From assembly GCF_003255815.1 (NCBI RefSeq), contig NC_037689.1, positions 145,910,951 to 145,974,950 of the forward strand: a stretch of 64,000 nt of DNA, in the 5' to 3' direction. How positions within the stretch are numbered: the first letter of the stretch is position 1; every line of letters starts with the position of its first letter. Both the position numbers and the translations under genes were made by a program. Below, piece after piece: positions 19,871-33,649 of the stretch. Source of the stretch: Theropithecus gelada (Eukaryota; Chordata; Mammalia; Primates; Cercopithecidae). The notes beneath the pieces were generated by a model. The model saw nothing but the letters and a program-made list of their open reading frames with translations, did not search any database and was not told the origin of the DNA.

Positions 19871-22800
19871 TAGCTCAATACTGTTAATAACTATTTCTAG
19901 ACTAGAGCTTATATACTACTCCATTACTCTGATGAGGATTCACTGGCTCAGATAATCTAGAAGAGGAGATACTTTATGCATTAAACAAAAACAGTTGTAA
20001 CATACAGCCAGCATTTTGCATATTTTAGGGAATATGTACAAGAAGAGCTATTATTTTTACATTGATTCTAACAGGGTTTCCAAAGACAGAAGGAGCCAAC
20101 CACTCCAAAATTGAATGACCAATGGGAAATTGCTTTTAAATATATTACTCATGATGAAAAAGCATGCGTTTTAGTATATGAATATTTTATTAAGCAAAGT
20201 GCCTGTGACTAGCTCCAGAATTTTGTAATACTTAGCATGAAATATGTAATAAATTGCATAATTGAAAAAAGAAAGGTGATTACAAAAACATGGCTTAAGG
20301 GGCTAATAACTCCTAGAAAGAGCACACCAATGCATAACTGCTTGAGCATTAGAGTACTATATCTTGAAAAAGGCCTGTAGTGAAAGTTTGAGTTGAGCCC
20401 TTAAAAGGAAACTTCACACTAAAGTTACCTTTATCTCTTTGCCAAAGGAAAGCGGTTGGTTGTTGAAAAGTGGCTGAAGTTGATTGCATGGTCTGCCTGG
20501 CCCTAAAGTACCCTTGCAAATGAGACAGAAAATCCAGAGTTATATGCCCTCCAACTGAGAAAGCATATTTATTGACTTCGAGATATATTTGTTTTTCAGG
20601 CATGCTTAGAGATCTACTCTTTGTTTTCCTTAGGTATTATTCATTCTATGTATCTTCAAGTCCCATAATTTCCCAGACACTCTGCATGCTCTTTGCCCAT
20701 AGTAGGTGTCACATGTAGGTTTGCTGGTAGCATTGATTTTGCGTGGGTTTCAGCTTCCCCCAAAAGGCAGTCCTTCGAGCTCCTCTTTAGGGAGCGTTGG
20801 TGTGCTTTTAACTGTGGTGGCTTCATTAGTCTTTGTCCCTTCAATGCCATTAGTGGATTTTTAACAGAAGGACACTAGCCTGCTCCATTACTCTCTGCAG
20901 CATGGGTTCTTATGCAGTACATGTATTCACATGGGCTTTATACATATCACAGCTTTTCAAGTGAATGAAATGTCAATGTTAATCCAGAATAGGTGATATT
21001 TTTTCATATATGTAAAATGTAGACATTTCTAATACAATTATGTGAGTCTGTCAAAGTTACTTCTTGAAATGATGTGTGTGAGTAGTGCCATTGCTTTAAG
21101 GGTGGCACTTACAAAACTGGCAGAGGCCATAGATATGCAGCAGACAGTGAAGGTTTCACTCTCTCACCTCATCAGGCCTCTACTTTGTTAGTCCCTCCAA
21201 CAAACCAGAGGGAAACTGTTTATGGAGGGCAGAAATGGGACTGACTCATGAATCCTGGATTCCAATAAAGATCATATTGAGCTGGTGGAGTCGTTCAGTG
21301 ATTCAACTTGCAGAAATTATCATGTAAATTTTATTTCTCCAAAGCAATCATTCGTGTTCACATTTTTTTTTAAAAAATCAAAATCTGAATCTTACCTGAT
21401 TAGTATACTTTCCTTCTACTGTGAAAGTTGTGCTTTAAGTAAAGGCAGCAACATCAAAACATTATGCAATTTCTACTAGCTTACCAATGTAGTCATGTTT
21501 GTATGGTCACCCGCATGCCACTGTCTTCTTCTTCTTTCTGGTCATCTGCTCCGGATTGTTTGAGAGAGCTTGAACCAGGCTAAACTAAAGTGAGTCACAG
21601 CACTCCCTGGTCTTTCTATTGTGAGTCGGCATCAGAACTTGTAGAACCGCAAGGACATACTCAAATTTCAGTTCTCCATGTTCACTTTAGAGATCACATG
21701 AGACACTACATGTTATTGAGTAAAAGAAACTGAATCCATGCCATGGATCCACATGGCATGTGGACAGTTAAGAGCTGAACTAGGTTAGCATTTGCAGCAG
21801 GGGAGTTGGAAAAGTGGCCTGGTCATACCTAGCCCAGCAGGTCTCTTGGTGCAGTGACAAGACAATCAAATTGACAGGCTTTGAGAACTTTCCTCTTTCA
21901 ACATAAGGAGGGAAGGGGGCAGAGAGGCAATGAGAGGCATTTAACTGTGCTGACGGGACTTTTTAAATTTGTTGTCACTGATGCCACGGACGTTAATTCT
22001 GGCAGGGTTAATTATGAGAAATTTAAAAGCTGCTCTGAACAGACTGTACCCTTCGCACTCTGATAGAGCAGGCTCTGACATGAGAACATCTCTTCATTAA
22101 TATCCATCCCCAAAAGGCTACTACATGCAGCGTTTGGAATATGAATCTTGAACTTCCAGGGACAATGCAGGACACCAGGGAGATAGGGTTCAGAGAAGGA
22201 TGACTATGCTTCTTTTACATTTTCAGGAAAACACTGCAGTGCTGGCCTGGAAATCACCTGGCTGGTGACATTTGGAAAGGAGAATTTATTTATTTACTTG
22301 TTGGTATGTTATGAGTTTTGAAATATGATTTTAACTTCATTTCAGGTAGACCTCACTGCATCGGGGTTCTCAGTGTTTCTGTGTAATTCATGCAAACACC
22401 AACAGGTAGGCTTGTAGAAGCCTTATAATTGTTTACCATTTAGTATGTCACCCAAGTGGCTCTAGGGCATGCATTTCTTTCTCAGGAAAATTTTACCAGC
22501 TCCTTACACTAGGCACTCTTCCACCAGCCTAATATATTATACTAAATAGCAATCTTGTTACACCAAACACATTGCAGAAAGTGAACTGTGAACAAATACC
22601 AGTATAAATAGTGCAGTTGTAAGGCAGATGCTGGGGAAAAAATGAAAGCCTTCCTATACAATACGCTTAATTTATATTATTGTAACCTGAAAGGCCATGT
22701 TTTGAAGGAAACTCACCTAGAAATGGAAGTAGGTAAAACAGTAAAATGCCGTAGCAGTGTTACCTTTCAGCAAAGATAAAGCCCTATTGTTCAATGGATT

Positions 22801-24144
22801 GGGAACTGAGAGCGGTCACAGAGCAGCTCTTCATGTTAAAGCTCTGTTCCAGAACACAAGTGTAGTTCCCCCTTAGTAAGGGCATCTGCTAATCATTACC
22901 ACCAAAAACACAGTTGGAAAGACATTAAAATATACTACCTATTTTATACTGCAGAGCTGGCAGTGTGAACACAGAGCTATTCTTGGATTTGCTGGCTCTC
23001 TAAGGAGCTGACAGCCATTGGCTGTTAGAAAAAACAAAATATGAAAATCCATCAATATGTAATTATCTCTTCTCTTTTGTCTGAAGATCATATTGCTCAA
23101 AGGGATATAATAAGGCGCAACACTGTTGTTCTGCCTCTGCATTCTGTTTCATGCCTTTTCCTTCCTACTGAGGGGGCACCTACCTAGGTCTTGCTTCTGA
23201 TCGTCCACTAGGATCTATTTGCATAGCCATAGTCTGTACATGCTTTTAGGCCTCCCTCCCTTTCTTCCTTTTTAATTTCTCAAGCCCCTGAGACATCAGT
23301 GGTTCTCTATGAGAAGCATCCTCGCCTCTTTATATTCTTAGCTAGCAAGTGGTGTCAAACCCCAATGTTGCCTCATTCAGTACCTCAGGGCATCATACCA
23401 CATGGAAGTGTTCTTGGTGGCATCCTAGTGGCTTTAAGAAATACCCCCATACCCTTCTAGAAGAACCCAAGAATCATGAGGATAAGATAGAAAGGAACCC
23501 AGGGGTTGCTAATTTCCAAGACAAGGAATTGCCTCATTTGTTGTATTTGTTTTCCTTAAGAAATGTTTCCTACTCCCAAGACCCAGTAAAATGAATATTT
23601 TTCATTATGACTTCATAGAGGGGTAAACATAGATAGGGAAAGAATCATATGTGCAAAATAACTGGATCATAACTACTCTTGTGGTTTTTCCATTCAGAAA
23701 ATACTTGTACACAGCAACTCATTGGAGGAGGGAGGTTTTGTTTTATTATATAATCCTGGTCTGCAGTTTTTCTTAGATGCACAAGATGGATGTTTCTGTT
23801 TCTCTTTGAATTACCCTTGTGGCCCTCTGGGTATTATACAAACGATGAACTTCTATGTTCATTGGAACATAAACAATCTTCATCCAAAATGTTTGGTATA
23901 ATTTTTCTTCCTCTTGAGCTCATTGCTCTTGCTGTGCTGCTGTCATTGGTAGTGTCATCCAAATATAATATTGGACCTAAACGCCATCAGCAGACATGAG
24001 CCACAGGGAATAGGGAATAGGAGGGGGACATAGGTCATCATAATTATGTGAAATTTCTTGGGCACTGTTTACATGGAAGGAACACTTGACTATATGTGGA
24101 AGCTTGTCTACAAGTCGGTTCCCTGGCGTAACTCTAGGGTAAAG
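19871..24144. other. Long unassigned, single-copy-like stretch
   Basis: About 4.3 kb in which I recognise no repeat family, gene or RNA. Open frames are at most 84 codons, scattered over both strands, without domain features. A 4-kb interval with no visible mobile element is unusual for this window and could mean old unrecognised repeats or constrained non-coding DNA. Confidence 0.5.
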
Positions 24145-24368
24145 AGTTCCAAAGCTCTGGAGGCAGGAGACCTGGGTTCCAGGCCCAGCCCTGCTACTGA
24201 TTTGTTCTCAGCCTTTAAGTTAATTAACCAACAAGAGCCTCAGTTTCTTTCTCTCCTTCAGGAATGGAGCTAATAATCATTTCTGCTCTGCTTTTGTTAC
24301 TAAGGATCAAATGAAATGCTGTACAAGTGCTTTAGATACCAAAAAGTGCCATGCATATTCTGGTTATT
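24145..24368 (+). repeat. MIR SINE
   Basis: AGCTCTGGAGGCAGGAGACC and TGGGTTCCAGGCCCAGCCCT form the tRNA-derived part and CORE. GAGCCTCAGTTTCTTTCTCT, CTAATAATCATTTCTGC and CAAATGAAATGCTGTACAAG follow, ending near AAGTGCCATGCATATTCTGG. Confidence 0.85.
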
Positions 24369-26194
24369 CTTGTAGCTTGTATATTATTATCTAAGTCCAT
24401 TATTTAATGGCTTCCAGCCACAATCAGCTCTTTCAAGGCATGGACGGGATTTATTCCACCATTAGCAAAGAAATTTCCTTTTCTGAGAGGGCCAAGATTA
24501 CATTTTGTGTAATCTTGCCTTCCATAGAAGTGACCACTTTCAAGTACAAATTTTACATGCAGTTGACCACTTGGCAAATGAAGTGAAACACTTTTTTAAA
24601 AAAACATGTTTTCTTTTGGATAATTGTTGCAAAACACTGATATATAATTTCTCGTCAGGGTAAGGATATATGCTGTTTTTAACTGTATTTCTTGTTTTCA
24701 TCGAAAATGCAGCCCATTCACAACTTGTTCCCACAGGCTTGCACTGCCACATTTCCTCATTAGCTTTGCCTAAGACAAACTCCTGTGTCATGGCTGATGG
24801 AGCCTTTATGAGCTTTTTAGCCAAATGACTGATGTTTGCCTCGTTGTGTCAGATCCGAGGGCACTCCTGGCATCTCTCTTTATTCCCTGTCTAACACCAT
24901 CAATCGAGCAGCTGCCGTGCACCCATGATCAGGCTGATGATGAAAATATGCTCAGGAGCCTGATGACTCCAGTAGTCTTTTATCTGAAGAGGCCAGTAGA
25001 TGCTGGCTAGATCTTATAGTTATGTGAACAGCAGATTTTGTCCCAGGATTAGCAGGTGAGAATCACTGGAGCTGAGTCCATAGCAGCTAGGTGAGGGCTG
25101 TGAAAACTAACATTGATTTATTATAGAAGAAGCTCCTAGAAGGACTGGTTTTGGCCGTTTTAGTCATTTTCCCATTCATCCCTTAGAAGATTATTTTGGC
25201 CTTTTCATTTTGGTTTCATGTCCTAGACAAGTTTATTATTCTCATGACCGTGGGAAGAAAGCTTTTTAAGCCCAAGGCCTGCAAAAAAAAAAAAAAAAAA
25301 AAAAAAAAAGAGTGTATTTTTCCTAAGTGCACTTTTTAATGAAGATAAATATTTTTTTATGGGGCACATCAAATTCCAGCTGTACCTTCATGAAGTTTCC
25401 CTGAATATGTGATGACAGCTTTTATTTGCTGCTGAAATTAAAAGTGATCTGTGACCTTCTCTGATCCTGAGACTGTTACTGGCCTGGTAGAGTGGTCTGC
25501 AGATGATAGGGCTTGGGCTTCATTAGGGCACTGGCCTACTCCTGTGAGCTAGCTTGATGGGGTTAGGCCCTGAGGCATGCGCCCTTTGGGTGGAGCTCAG
25601 CTAAGTGCCTTATCAGCAGGGAGTCAGCTCTATAACCTCCCAGCTGAGCCCAGGCAGGATGAGGTTGAAACAGCCTATTGTTTGTTCTCCTCTAGGCTTT
25701 TTTCCTTACCCAAAAGTAGCCCTGTGGCTTTTTTCTCTTTTCTTTCTTGCCTAGTCTCCCTTTGTATCATCTTTTACTTGGAAAACCAGAAACCTGTATT
25801 ATAATTTAGTTCAGAACCTCAGGTTGTTCTAAAGTGTTTGAAATAGATTGCTCTGCTGACCCTGCAGGGGAGCCCAGGCTGACCACACCAAAGGACATCC
25901 TCATGTATCCAGGAAAACTTGGTGAGACTGTAGCTGGATCTTGATATGCTAATTTCTAGTCATTTCTGAAAAGCTGTGTATTCTCTAAACCAGCAAGTTC
26001 TTGTGGTGCTCAAACAAGTGAATGGGGGTAACAATTTTTATATTTGCTTAACACCTTTTATAATTAGTGTATCATGATTGCGTTTCTAGCTACTGACAAG
26101 GAGTCTAGAACAGGGGTGGGAGATAAAATACAGTTCAAGGCCACCTGGGAGTGAAAGAGGAAGTTTGGTAAAGATCATAAGTTTTGTAACCCTT
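24369..26194. other. Unassigned DNA with a poly(A) run
   Basis: No repeat family, gene or RNA is recognised. A 27-base A run lies at 25283-25309 without a recognisable SINE or LINE body before it. Confidence 0.5.
25283..25309. repeat. (A)27 homopolymer
   Basis: An uninterrupted A run. The preceding sequence (AAGCCCAAGGCCTGC) is not an Alu or L1 3' end that I recognise. Confidence 0.95.
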
Positions 26195-26195
26195 G

Positions 26196-26358
26196 CCTAG
26201 TGTTAGAATCACCAAGAAAGGGTTGAGAACAAACCCATGTCCGGAATCCACACCTGAACAGTTAAGTCAGAATCACCTGGATGGACCCTGCATGGGAATG
26301 TTTTCAAAGCTTCCCATGTGATTTGAGTGTGCATGCAGCCAGAGATAAGAACCACTTG
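26196..26358 (+). repeat. MER5-type hAT-Charlie MITE
   Basis: GTGTTAGAATCACCAAGAAA, TCAGAATCACCTGGATGG, GTTTTCAAAGCTTCCCATGT, GATTTGAGTGTGCATGCAGC and CAGAGATAAGAACCACTT follow the MER5A/B order, including the terminal 'ttgagaaccactg' inverted repeat in decayed form. Confidence 0.7.
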
Positions 26359-26384
26359 TGTGGTAAAAGAGGCATGAACTTCTA

Positions 26385-26500
26385 AGTCAAAGATGGTAAT
26401 TTGAGCCTTGTCTTATCTCTGTGCCTTATTGGTGCTGTGGACTTGGAAAAAATCATCTAACCTCTCTGTACCTCAGGATCTTCATCTGTAAAATGGGAAT
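26385..26500 (+). repeat. MIR SINE fragment
   Basis: GTGGACTTGGAAAAAATCAT, CTAACCTCTCTGTACCTCAG and TTCATCTGTAAAATGGGAAT are the MIR CORE in sense orientation. It abuts an antisense MIR. Confidence 0.85.
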
Positions 26501-26504
26501 CAGA

Positions 26505-26735
26505 GTAATAACTGCTATTTATTGAGTGCTTTCTTTGTACCAGCTATTGTGCTGAGCACATTACATGCATTCTTGTGTAATCTTCACAAAATCTCAAACG
26601 ATTTGAGAGTACTGTAGTTATCTCCATTTTACAGATTTAGAAACTCAAGCGCAGAGAGTGTGAATAATTTGTCCAGGTTGTATGAACAATCAGCCTAGAA
26701 CCAGAACCCTTACCAGCTGATGTTTACTCCAGAGG
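26505..26735 (-). repeat. MIR SINE, antisense
   Basis: TAACTGCTATTTATTGAGTG, GTACCAGCTATTGTGCTGAG, CACATTACATGCATTCTTGT, TATCTCCATTTTACAGATTT and AGAAACTCAAGCGCAGAGAG give the full antisense order. Together with 26385-26500 it forms a head-to-head MIR pair. Confidence 0.9.
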
Positions 26736-27249
26736 CCAAGCTCATAACTATGATTCTAGAAACAATGACCACCACCAAAACAATTTCTTCACAGGGATAT
26801 GAATCAAGTGAGTTAATATATGTTTAAATACTCTGTAAACTGTGCATAGATATACACGTGGAAGTTGCATATTAGTAGTGGTAGGAGTAAAAAGAATAGG
26901 CTGGGAATTTCGGTTCATGAAACATTGGTGTCAGCTGAAAAGCTATAGACATGCAAGCAGAAGTGAGTGGGATGTGGCTAAGCATTTGTGGGCTCTTGTG
27001 GCTTGGTTAGAATTACAAGACAGCACTTTAGAACTGCTTAGCCTGAGCTAGTCAGGACTTACTTGGGTCTGCAATCAATTCAGAAATACATCTGGGACAC
27101 CCTCCTGAGGACCCCTTTGCCTTTTGTTTATGTCTACTAAATTTCAGGTTCTTTCTCAGTTTACAGAAGTAACACCAGGCACATAATTCATGTTTTAAAA
27201 GAAGAGAGAAAGAGGCTGGTTGTCATATGTGAATTAGCTGCTTTGACTT
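26736..27249. other. Unassigned DNA
   Basis: No repeat, gene or RNA recognised. Confidence 0.5.
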
Positions 27250-28870
27250 TTTTCAATAGTGGATTGATCACATACCTCTAATTTAACTCCCTTTTAAAAA
27301 CCATACCAAAACTACAATAAGGGATTTTTTTTTTTTTTTAAGAAATAAACTCAAAAGGACTGGAGATGTGGGAGAGGAAATAACCAAATTTCAGAAACTG
27401 GAAAGCATTTGAGCAAATATTAACTGATTTAGCAGATCTGGAAATCCATATCCTAACAGTGGGAAAGCTTAGAATCAATACAATTCACACTGCAGAACCT
27501 TCAAAAAGCCCAGGAATTGGTGATAGCGGATATCCCTTGAAGCGGGAGTGAAGAGGGTATAAAATATAGAGGTCTGATTGAAAGCTGTGTAAGAAGTTAG
27601 ATCCCTAATTCCTCTCCCTCACTCTTACTGCTCTTCCTTTCCTCAGCCTTGCAGAAAATGGAACTTTATTTTTTGGAGAGGATAAAACAGAGGTTTATTG
27701 TCCTGGAGTACTTTCCTGGAAACAGAGACTTTTAGTGAATAAATGCATACACCACCAGCTACACACAGGGAGTGCCAGTTTGCTTCCAGTAGAATGCTGG
27801 CAGCGAGGATTCACTGTGACATTCCAGAAAAAAAGGAGATAAAGAGAAAATTCCACAAGCCTCCAGAAAGAAGGAGGAAGGAAGGAAGGTAGGAGATGGG
27901 GAGAGAATAGGTATCATGCAATGGGACAGAATGGCTTTGGATTTCACAGCAACACTCGAAACTCAAAGACAATTCTGAAGGAAAATAACTTCCACCTTAA
28001 TATTTCTACTTAGCCAAATTATCGATCAAGTGGGAAGATAGAATGAAGACATTTTCAGACACTCAAGATCTTAGAAAAAAATGACCTCTAACCAATTTTT
28101 TTCTCAGTAAGCTGGAGAGGATGTATTTGTTCACCAAAAAGAAGGAATAAATCAAAGGAGAGGATAGCATGTCTGTAGGAAACAGAAGCTGTAACACAGG
28201 AGAGAGGCCAAAGGAGTCTACCAGACAATGGTGAAGAGAATCCCGGATGCAGAGGGCAACCAGTTGAGGTTGAAGCAGGTCAGAAAGCTCTGAATGAAAT
28301 TTATGAAGAAGATGAAATAGATAGCTAATGTGAGTAAATGTATTGACAGGATTTATGCAGCTAGTAGAGAGTTTGAGGTTGCATTAGTAATATGTGCATA
28401 GAAAAATGAGCCAAACATTAATAAAAAGCCAGTCATGATGATTGACTCCAAAAAGTAGCTCAGGAAAGAAAAATCCTAGTTTAGTACATGGCTTAGCTCT
28501 GAATAACATATACCATCTAAAAATTGTAAAAATAAAAATTTATCTAACTAAACTTTTGGTGTAAATATGTTGGGAAGATGGAGGGATGACAAGTATTCGA
28601 GTATGTAGTAGGGAAGGAGAAAGAAAGAAGGCCAACTAAATGCTCATTTTCCACAGAAGGAAGTCAACAGATAATACCTAAAAATAAAAAAGATAGCAAT
28701 TCAATGTGTTTTTTAGAGAAATGGAGGCAAATGCTCCAAGAATAAAATAAAGTTACAAGCAATTGCTTGTTGAGAAGAGGGAATAACTTAGGGGTCCAGT
28801 GCAGGTCTGGGAACTGCTTTGGGTCTTTAAGAAGCTTTGATAGGTAGTTGACTCTTGAAATAATCATATG
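27250..28870 (+). mobile_element. Ancient LINE block (L1M class, family unsure)
   Basis: A-rich sense sequence with stretches I recognise from a high-copy LINE-derived repeat: AAGAAATAAACTCAAAAGGA, CAATTCACACTGCAGAACCT, GTGACATTCCAGAAAAAAAG, CTTAGCCAAATTATCGATCA, AAGACATTTTCAGACACTCA, GAGAAATGGAGGCAAATGCT. They keep the order of that repeat over 1.6 kb. I cannot name the subfamily. No open frame survives. Confidence 0.5.
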
Positions 28871-31800
28871 TATACATCAATTTGATAAAAACCCCTAACA
28901 TCTACTGTGCTCTTTTGCAAATACAACAATGAAAACTGCCTTGAGATAGAAAATGAAATGCACAAAGTAGTAATAGAAACTCCTTTCCTTGGTGTAGGAG
29001 ATAAGAAATATATATATAAACTCCTACTAAGCAGGTGATAGTTACAAAAGAAAGAAAGAAGTCCAACAGTAAAGAAGCAAAGTCTCCATCAAACTTTTAT
29101 TTTGAAGGAAAAATAATCAAACACCAATGAAATGCACTGTAGTGCATCTGAAGGAACAAGAGCGCCACCCACGCCCAACCACTTCATGGCCACTTGTGCC
29201 CTAATGTGACTGCCTAGCCAAGGGGCCAGGGAAGCTGCACAAAGACCCTTTCATCTAGCCAGGTCTCTCTCCTTAATTGCTTTCAAATCCAGTAGAGCTA
29301 ACCCAAATACAATGGGTACTTGAGATGTAGCCTCTGAAAAGAGCATAAAGTGGAACGACTATGTTCCCATCTCCTCTGACTGTAGGAATCAGGATTTCCC
29401 TGGAATTTCCCATTAGCTTCACTTTTCAGTATTTCGGCTCTCCCAATTAGGCCAAGTAGTGATGTGCTGAATGCTAGGGCAGATCCTAAATGTCAGTTAG
29501 CGAGGTTTATTGAAAGCAAAGGGTTCTGTGCACAGGAGAGTCATATTAACAGATATTTGTATCCATTTGCATAATTGATGTGACTAAATAGTTTAATCAG
29601 GAGAATATTGGAAATATTTGTTACACTTTTAGCCTCCTTTTGTATTGCTCTAGGATAAAAACTGTGGAGATAACTGAATGTATTGACTAACTCCTCAGGG
29701 AATGTGATATATCTTTTGACAGTGAAAATTCCCAATAAACTCTCAGCACTACTAAGGAACAACTCAATGGACCATGTAAACACTTCCTGTCTGTCTGTCA
29801 CCAGACAGCCACCAGGGGTTACTATAGCTAGACTCTCTACAGAAAGGGTTATGACATCTGCTGAGGGGCAGATGAAGGGGTCTGGCTTACCCTATTTTCT
29901 ATGGTGAAGCTACAGTTAGTTAATTTGAGATGAATAATGCCTTAGTGGAGTTTACCAAAAACCTCTGCTTGTAGGGCCTTGCAACAAAGAGGAGAATGTT
30001 TAAGCCGAAAAAATGCTTAATATCTTTAAAAATATCAAGCCAGGCTGTTTTTGTGTGTTACCCTATGAAAGGCCCCACGAGGAGGTGGAGGAGCTGAGGT
30101 GGGCAAAGAGGGGAGTGTGGTAATCTCAAAGAGCCTGGTAAGCTGGACAGCGATTTTCTTTCTCTGTGCCAGGTAAAATCAGCACAGGAGCACTTAATCG
30201 CTTGTTGTTCTAAGGTATTAAGTGAATACATTTTTTCATGGCCCACCTGCTAGTGTAACTAATTAACAGCCATTCTCATTAATTACATTGATCAGGATCA
30301 TAAAATAATTTCAAATTGCTGAACATGATCAGCAGGAGTAAAATGGTTTCACTTTAATCCCTTAATGATTTTTTCATGATTAATCAAACAAAATATATGT
30401 AGTTATTTGATCCTTTTTTCATCTTAGAACTGAAACTCAGGGCAATTATAGTCGACATAAAGTTGATGCAAACAGAACTACGTTTCATGCAGTAGCTAAT
30501 TAAGCAATAAGACACAATGGGGTGGGGGTATATGATTATCATGAGATAATCACCTCCCTGAGGAGTCACAGAGCAAAAGGTACAGTTAGTACCTCTGCTC
30601 CCACAGGGCTGTGATTACCTTCGCATAACCATGTATCCTGCCGGCACCTTATTGCTAATCGGAAACTCTTTTCATTTTACACAGAAATAAATTGAGGAAA
30701 AATGACTTTGATCATAGGAAATGGCTCACTGCAGTATAAAGGTTTCATCTATTAATAGTGACAACATCAATGCATACTTTGAAAGGTTAAATAATCAACC
30801 ATGCTGTTCTCACATCATCAATAGGAGTTGGGGGGATTTTAAATTGATTGTTTACACTCTGAAGAGTACATACATCTGGTGGTTTGGGTGTGTGAAATGT
30901 AGTCTACAAATGCTCATACATCTAATAATTAATGTTTGATTTAATTGGAAAGGTCTTGCTTTTAAGGTACTAGACATTTTTGAATGAAATTATAAAAGAA
31001 TAGTAAGGAAACTCATTTCCAAAGTCTAAAAAAGAGAAAAAAAATAGATTTGCTAAATTTTGGCCATAATTCCTCAAATTGCTGCCAGCATTAAAATTTT
31101 CACGCCATCTTCCAGCCAGCAACAAGATGTGACAATTGGAACACAAGGCCATTTAGGTGAAGGAGATAGTTCTGGCTCTGAGACATGGCTCGTCCCCTTC
31201 CCTCTCCCCATAAATGAATAAACAAAATAAAACTCAAACAAACAAAAACAAAGTAAAATGACCAGTATCCTTCCTGTGCCATGGCCAGGTGGCAGGGTGA
31301 GAAGGCCCTGCTTCCTAGAGTGCCACCATCCCAAGCACTAGTGTTCTCCTATCCTTGCCTGCATACTGCATGCCGTGGGAAACCCGAATTCATTCCAACC
31401 ACTAGACTTAGTTACTTCTTCATCTAGGAACAATAACGGTGTTAGAGCAGGGGTCACACAAAAGAAAAGCAAAATAAACAGACAAAAACCTACTACCCTT
31501 TCCAGCAACTTCTAAACAATACAGAGTATAGATAGAATCTAATGATTGACAAACATAGCTTTGGCTACCCGGGCTGTGTAATGTCTTGAACGATTTCGTT
31601 CTTTTTAACTGTAAAGAGATCCTTTGTAAACTTTAATGATATTAATCAACTAAACTTCTCTTTTATCATGAAAAATAACTATGTATCTGAGTTATGCCTA
31701 AAACAATCAGATTTATTTCCTTTCATATTTCCCTTCTGTTGGGCTAAATAATTATGGCTTTCTCAAAAGTGGTTTCTTTAAAACCATCTTTCTCTATTTT

Positions 31801-33640
31801 AAGTCTAGAACGGTAACAGAGTAGGTAAATAGTTGTTGGCTCTTGAAGAGGTTTATCCAAATTTGCCCAAGTTTGTCTCAAAATTAGAATGCCTGGTTTG
31901 GCATCTGTGGACTTCCTCAAGGAAACGCAATCATGTACTTATTGTGACCCTGTGAAATGAATATAAATTGTGTCATATGCAGGATGCATTACTGACTTTA
32001 TGACATGTATACTTTGAAAATTGAGTACATCATATATATAAAAGCATCCTTCAATTTCTTATGTTTTTAAAGTAAGTTGGTTAACAATATGATGAATTGA
32101 AAAATATGTATGTAAAACAATTGGACACCAGATTCAGGAATTTTCCTTAACGTGTTGGTAAGTTCTATCTTTGAAAATAAGAGTCTCACTTTAACCTTGC
32201 TAAACCTTCAATTGAAGCCATTTGGCTTGATCAGTTCAAACATTTGACTTGATGTGGCTCTGCTTGGCATGGGGTTCTCTACCATAGAGAAACACTTTTT
32301 GTGGTCAGGGTTATGAATGACCAAGACTGTTGAAAAACAAAATAGGCAGAAGATATAGGCAATCAGTATGATCTTGAAACATTGGCTTCATAATGAGTCT
32401 ACTGGTCTCTCAGCTTATCTTGGGTTCACAGCAGCACTCAAACTTACATTATGTATTACGAAGAGGAAATGTCAGTTATTAACTTAAGTAGCATAGGTAC
32501 AAATTGTAAAAGGGCTTTTAAAGTGCCAAATGCTGGAAAAAGGAAATTAAATGTAGTTATTTATGATAGAGATTTAGAAATACTTAGATTTGTTCTTGGA
32601 AGACCTGGCATTTAGATTTTAAATCATGTTCAGTCCTCGAACTTGAACAATTCATGTAAAAATAAGAAAAAAGGCATCTTCCCCTATAATCATCTAAGTG
32701 CATATGTGTGTTTGGCCATGATTTCTGCTCCCCCATCCCCCAAAGCAATCAACCATCAGAACTTTCTCCTTCAATAAAACATAACACTTTCTTCTGTCTG
32801 GTGAATTGAAATGATGACAGGTGAAAAAATTGACAAGTGAAGGACATTTGTAAACCTCTTTCAATTGAGATTGATTTTTGGTTTTTGTGTATGTGTGACT
32901 CTTCCACATTTAGTGGATATCATCTGGAGAGATCTTTGCACTTGTAAACATTACAGGTGTTTTGATCTTTCCAAGCTAAGGAGACTTGGTAGTCTTGTAT
33001 GGAATTTAGCAACACAATAGGTCTTTAGATGGATAGTCCCCATGGTATTAATGAAGTGCCATTTAGGAACTGCTCATTGGCCCAAACAAGTGGGAGGACA
33101 GCTTGGCGAGACAGATGGAAAGGGCTGCTTTAAGAAGGGATCAGAAAAGGCATTGCTCCTCTGCCGGCCTAAATCCACTAATCTGATGTTATTATTAGCA
33201 ATAAGGAGCAGTGGCCAGAAGAAAATCTCATTCTCTACAAATGTCATTTAAATAGGACTCTGATATTTTCTGGTCAAGTCAACAGGCGTTATTCAAATAC
33301 TGAGCACTTTATTTGTAAATGCAAGAGGGAAAGAAAACCTTCAGTTCAGCAGTTCTTAGGATGTCAGCTTACTAGTATTGATTAATCGTTCAGTAGTGGC
33401 AGCTGCTTCTTTATTAATGTGCAGCTCACCATACAAAAGATATCAGGTGTAGGAAGTGTTTGTTGATAATTCACATTTTCTCGCAATGTGGCAGAACCTA
33501 CTCTCACTTATTCAACTACTGTTCTTAGAAGTTCACCTCCTTCCATCTCCAGATGCCTGCCACCCCCAAACTCCCTGTACCCACTCCCAAGACAGTTAGT
33601 AGGCTGAGCCTCTGTCAAGCAGACAGTGACTGCAACATCA
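28871..33640. other. Long unassigned stretch
   Basis: About 4.8 kb in which I recognise no repeat family, gene or RNA apart from an A-rich AAAC tract at about 31212-31258, a short AAAG run near 29049-29061 and the AT-rich block at 30255-30520 listed separately. All open frames are at most 86 codons, with no domain. Confidence 0.5.
30255..30520. promoter_or_regulatory. Candidate non-coding regulatory block (homeobox-like sites)
   Basis: It holds a dense run of TAATTA/ATTAAT-type cores: GTAACTAATTAACAGCC, TCTCATTAATTACATTG, CCTTAATGATTTTTTC, ATGATTAATCAAAC and TAGCTAATTAAGC. TGATCA/GATCAG repeats lie between them. Such clustering is typical of deeply conserved developmental enhancers, but AT-rich sequence gives such cores by chance. 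The call is an inference without conservation data. Confidence 0.25.
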
Positions 33641-33649
33641 AAAAGAATT

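Noticed and set aside
30640..30680. Polypyrimidine stretch ending in ACACAG before AAATAAATTG
   Set aside because: No supporting exon or branch-site context; treated as chance.
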